From the NCBI RefSeq assembly GCF_001638985.1, contig NW_017265137.1, forward strand, positions 280,326 to 344,325: a stretch of 64,000 nucleotides of DNA. Direction: 5' to 3'. The stretch comes from Phycomyces blakesleeanus NRRL 1555(-). Its lineage: Eukaryota; Mucoromycota; Mucoromycetes; Mucorales; Phycomycetaceae. Of this stretch, positions 63,233 to 64,000 are shown piece after piece (position 1 is the first letter of the stretch; each line of letters opens with the position of its first letter). The notes beneath the pieces are model-generated. The model saw only the letters and a program-made list of their open reading frames with translations. It made no database searches and was not told the DNA's origin. Position numbers and translations under genes: made by a program.

Positions 63233-64000
63233 GTCAAGGATAAGAAGTTTCGATTTCTACAATATATAGACTTTATAAAAGCTGTACGCGCTTTCTTATT
63301 ATTTGGTCTGCAGGATATTAGAAGGTCTATTTTCCTAATAAGAAAAATAGTACATCGATTCGCAAGATAATTAGTTGTGTATATAAGACTATCAACGAAA
63401 ATAGTAAATCATTACATTGAATCATTTGCATACATCACTCGGTTCGTGCTTTAATATAGCTATATAATTGACTGAAAAACGCTCGAAAGAAAAATATATA
63501 GGTAAGTTTCTTTAGGATCTCACTATTCCTATGGTCTTTTATAAATATTCTTTAGCACAAATATGCGAAAACATGTTTAGCAAATACTAAAAACATATAA
63601 ATACTACGTAAATGCTATATGATATTGGGAAAAAAATACTGACGGTTGTAGCTTAAAATAAACAGTAATATTTAACATTTCGACTCTGAGTAATTATCTC
63701 AATCGAAAATATTGTAGTAAAGAACTAAAGGTGTCAAAGTCAAAGCCAATGTAAAGAAAAAGAAGGGGTTGTTTATATTTTGAATTTGAGAAGTTTTCTC
63801 AAGCTTTTTTTTAATAAAAACATTCTATTAAAACTTTTGTTATATACAATAAAATATAAGAACTATCCGAAATCTCCTTTAATAACAAAGCCTACAGTTT
63901 GAAACGTTGGAGTTTAATGATTGAAACAATCTATTAAAAATTACTAGACTCTGTTCGCAACCGATCGCATCTAGGACTAACCTTTACATAAATTTATACC
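60189..64000. other. gene-poor region to window end
   Basis: Nothing in this 3.8-kb AT-rich stretch is supported as a gene. A minus-strand frame around 60763-60981 (DWDDREEKQSTRLYATSYAAHYLKKSKKQPPL) has gene-like composition but no ATG and no family match. A long (TA)n run occurs at about 63193-63230. Confidence 0.55.

Overview
The window reads as nuclear DNA of an early-diverging, filamentous-type fungus, most likely Mucoromycota. It is AT-rich and intron-dense, with short introns of about 45-145 bp that mostly start GT and sometimes GC. The protein set is eukaryotic and opisthokont: KNL1/Spc7, Cdc4/Fbw7-like F-box protein, LEM3/CDC50, MAPEG, YEATS2-like, BRD8-like, METTL25-like and LARGE-like GT49. 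A soluble-type (ADCY10-like) cyclase argues against Dikarya. Species assignment is inference only. Exon joins were derived by hand from splice motifs plus reading-frame continuity; every join listed closes in frame.

Layout. (1) 1-8852 is one giant inverted repeat: arms 1-4192 and 4661-8852 are apparently identical and flank a 468-bp unique spacer. The arms hold no convincing gene but carry a 12-bp minisatellite and a diverged ~390-bp direct repeat. (2) 8853-14970 is a gene-poor, relic-rich stretch: a tRNA-like relic beside a 15-G run, a strongly diverged LSU rRNA-like sequence, decayed copies of the palindrome-arm sequence, and a small ORF sharing a motif with the arm repeat. (3) 14975-21121 (-) is a 16-exon ADCY10-like cyclase gene. 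(4) 21260-22800 is a transposon graveyard: a long hairpin, a 5'-truncated LINE with a 14-bp target-site duplication, and MITEs. (5) 23033-25336 (-) is an 11-exon amino acid permease. (6) 27354-36015 (+) holds a mitochondrial RsfS/iojap protein, a BRD8-like bromodomain protein with huge polyQ and (PQ)n tracts, and a YEATS2-like protein in head-to-tail order. (7) 36157-37793 is a Tc1-type transposon inserted between converging genes. (8) 37885-40032 (-) is an intronless RasGEF-domain protein. (9) 40033-43878 is gene-poor and contains one intact MITE.

(10) 43879-60188 is a compact gene block: METTL25-like methyltransferase (+), KNL1/Spc7 (-, 18 exons, convergent with the former), CDC50 (+), GT49 LARGE-like (+), MAPEG (-) and F-box/WD40 (-). 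(11) 60189-64000 shows no supportable gene.

The genes are mostly housekeeping and do not form an operon-like pathway. The functional juxtaposition worth noting is the BRD8-like/YEATS2-like pair, both of families found in histone acetyltransferase complexes. The strongest unexplained signals are the giant palindrome, the diverged LSU rRNA-like relic, the ADCY10-like cyclase in a fungus-like genome, the cluster of AG|GCAAG splice donors, and the Tc1 element whose long terminal repeats each contain an internal inverted copy of the terminal motif.
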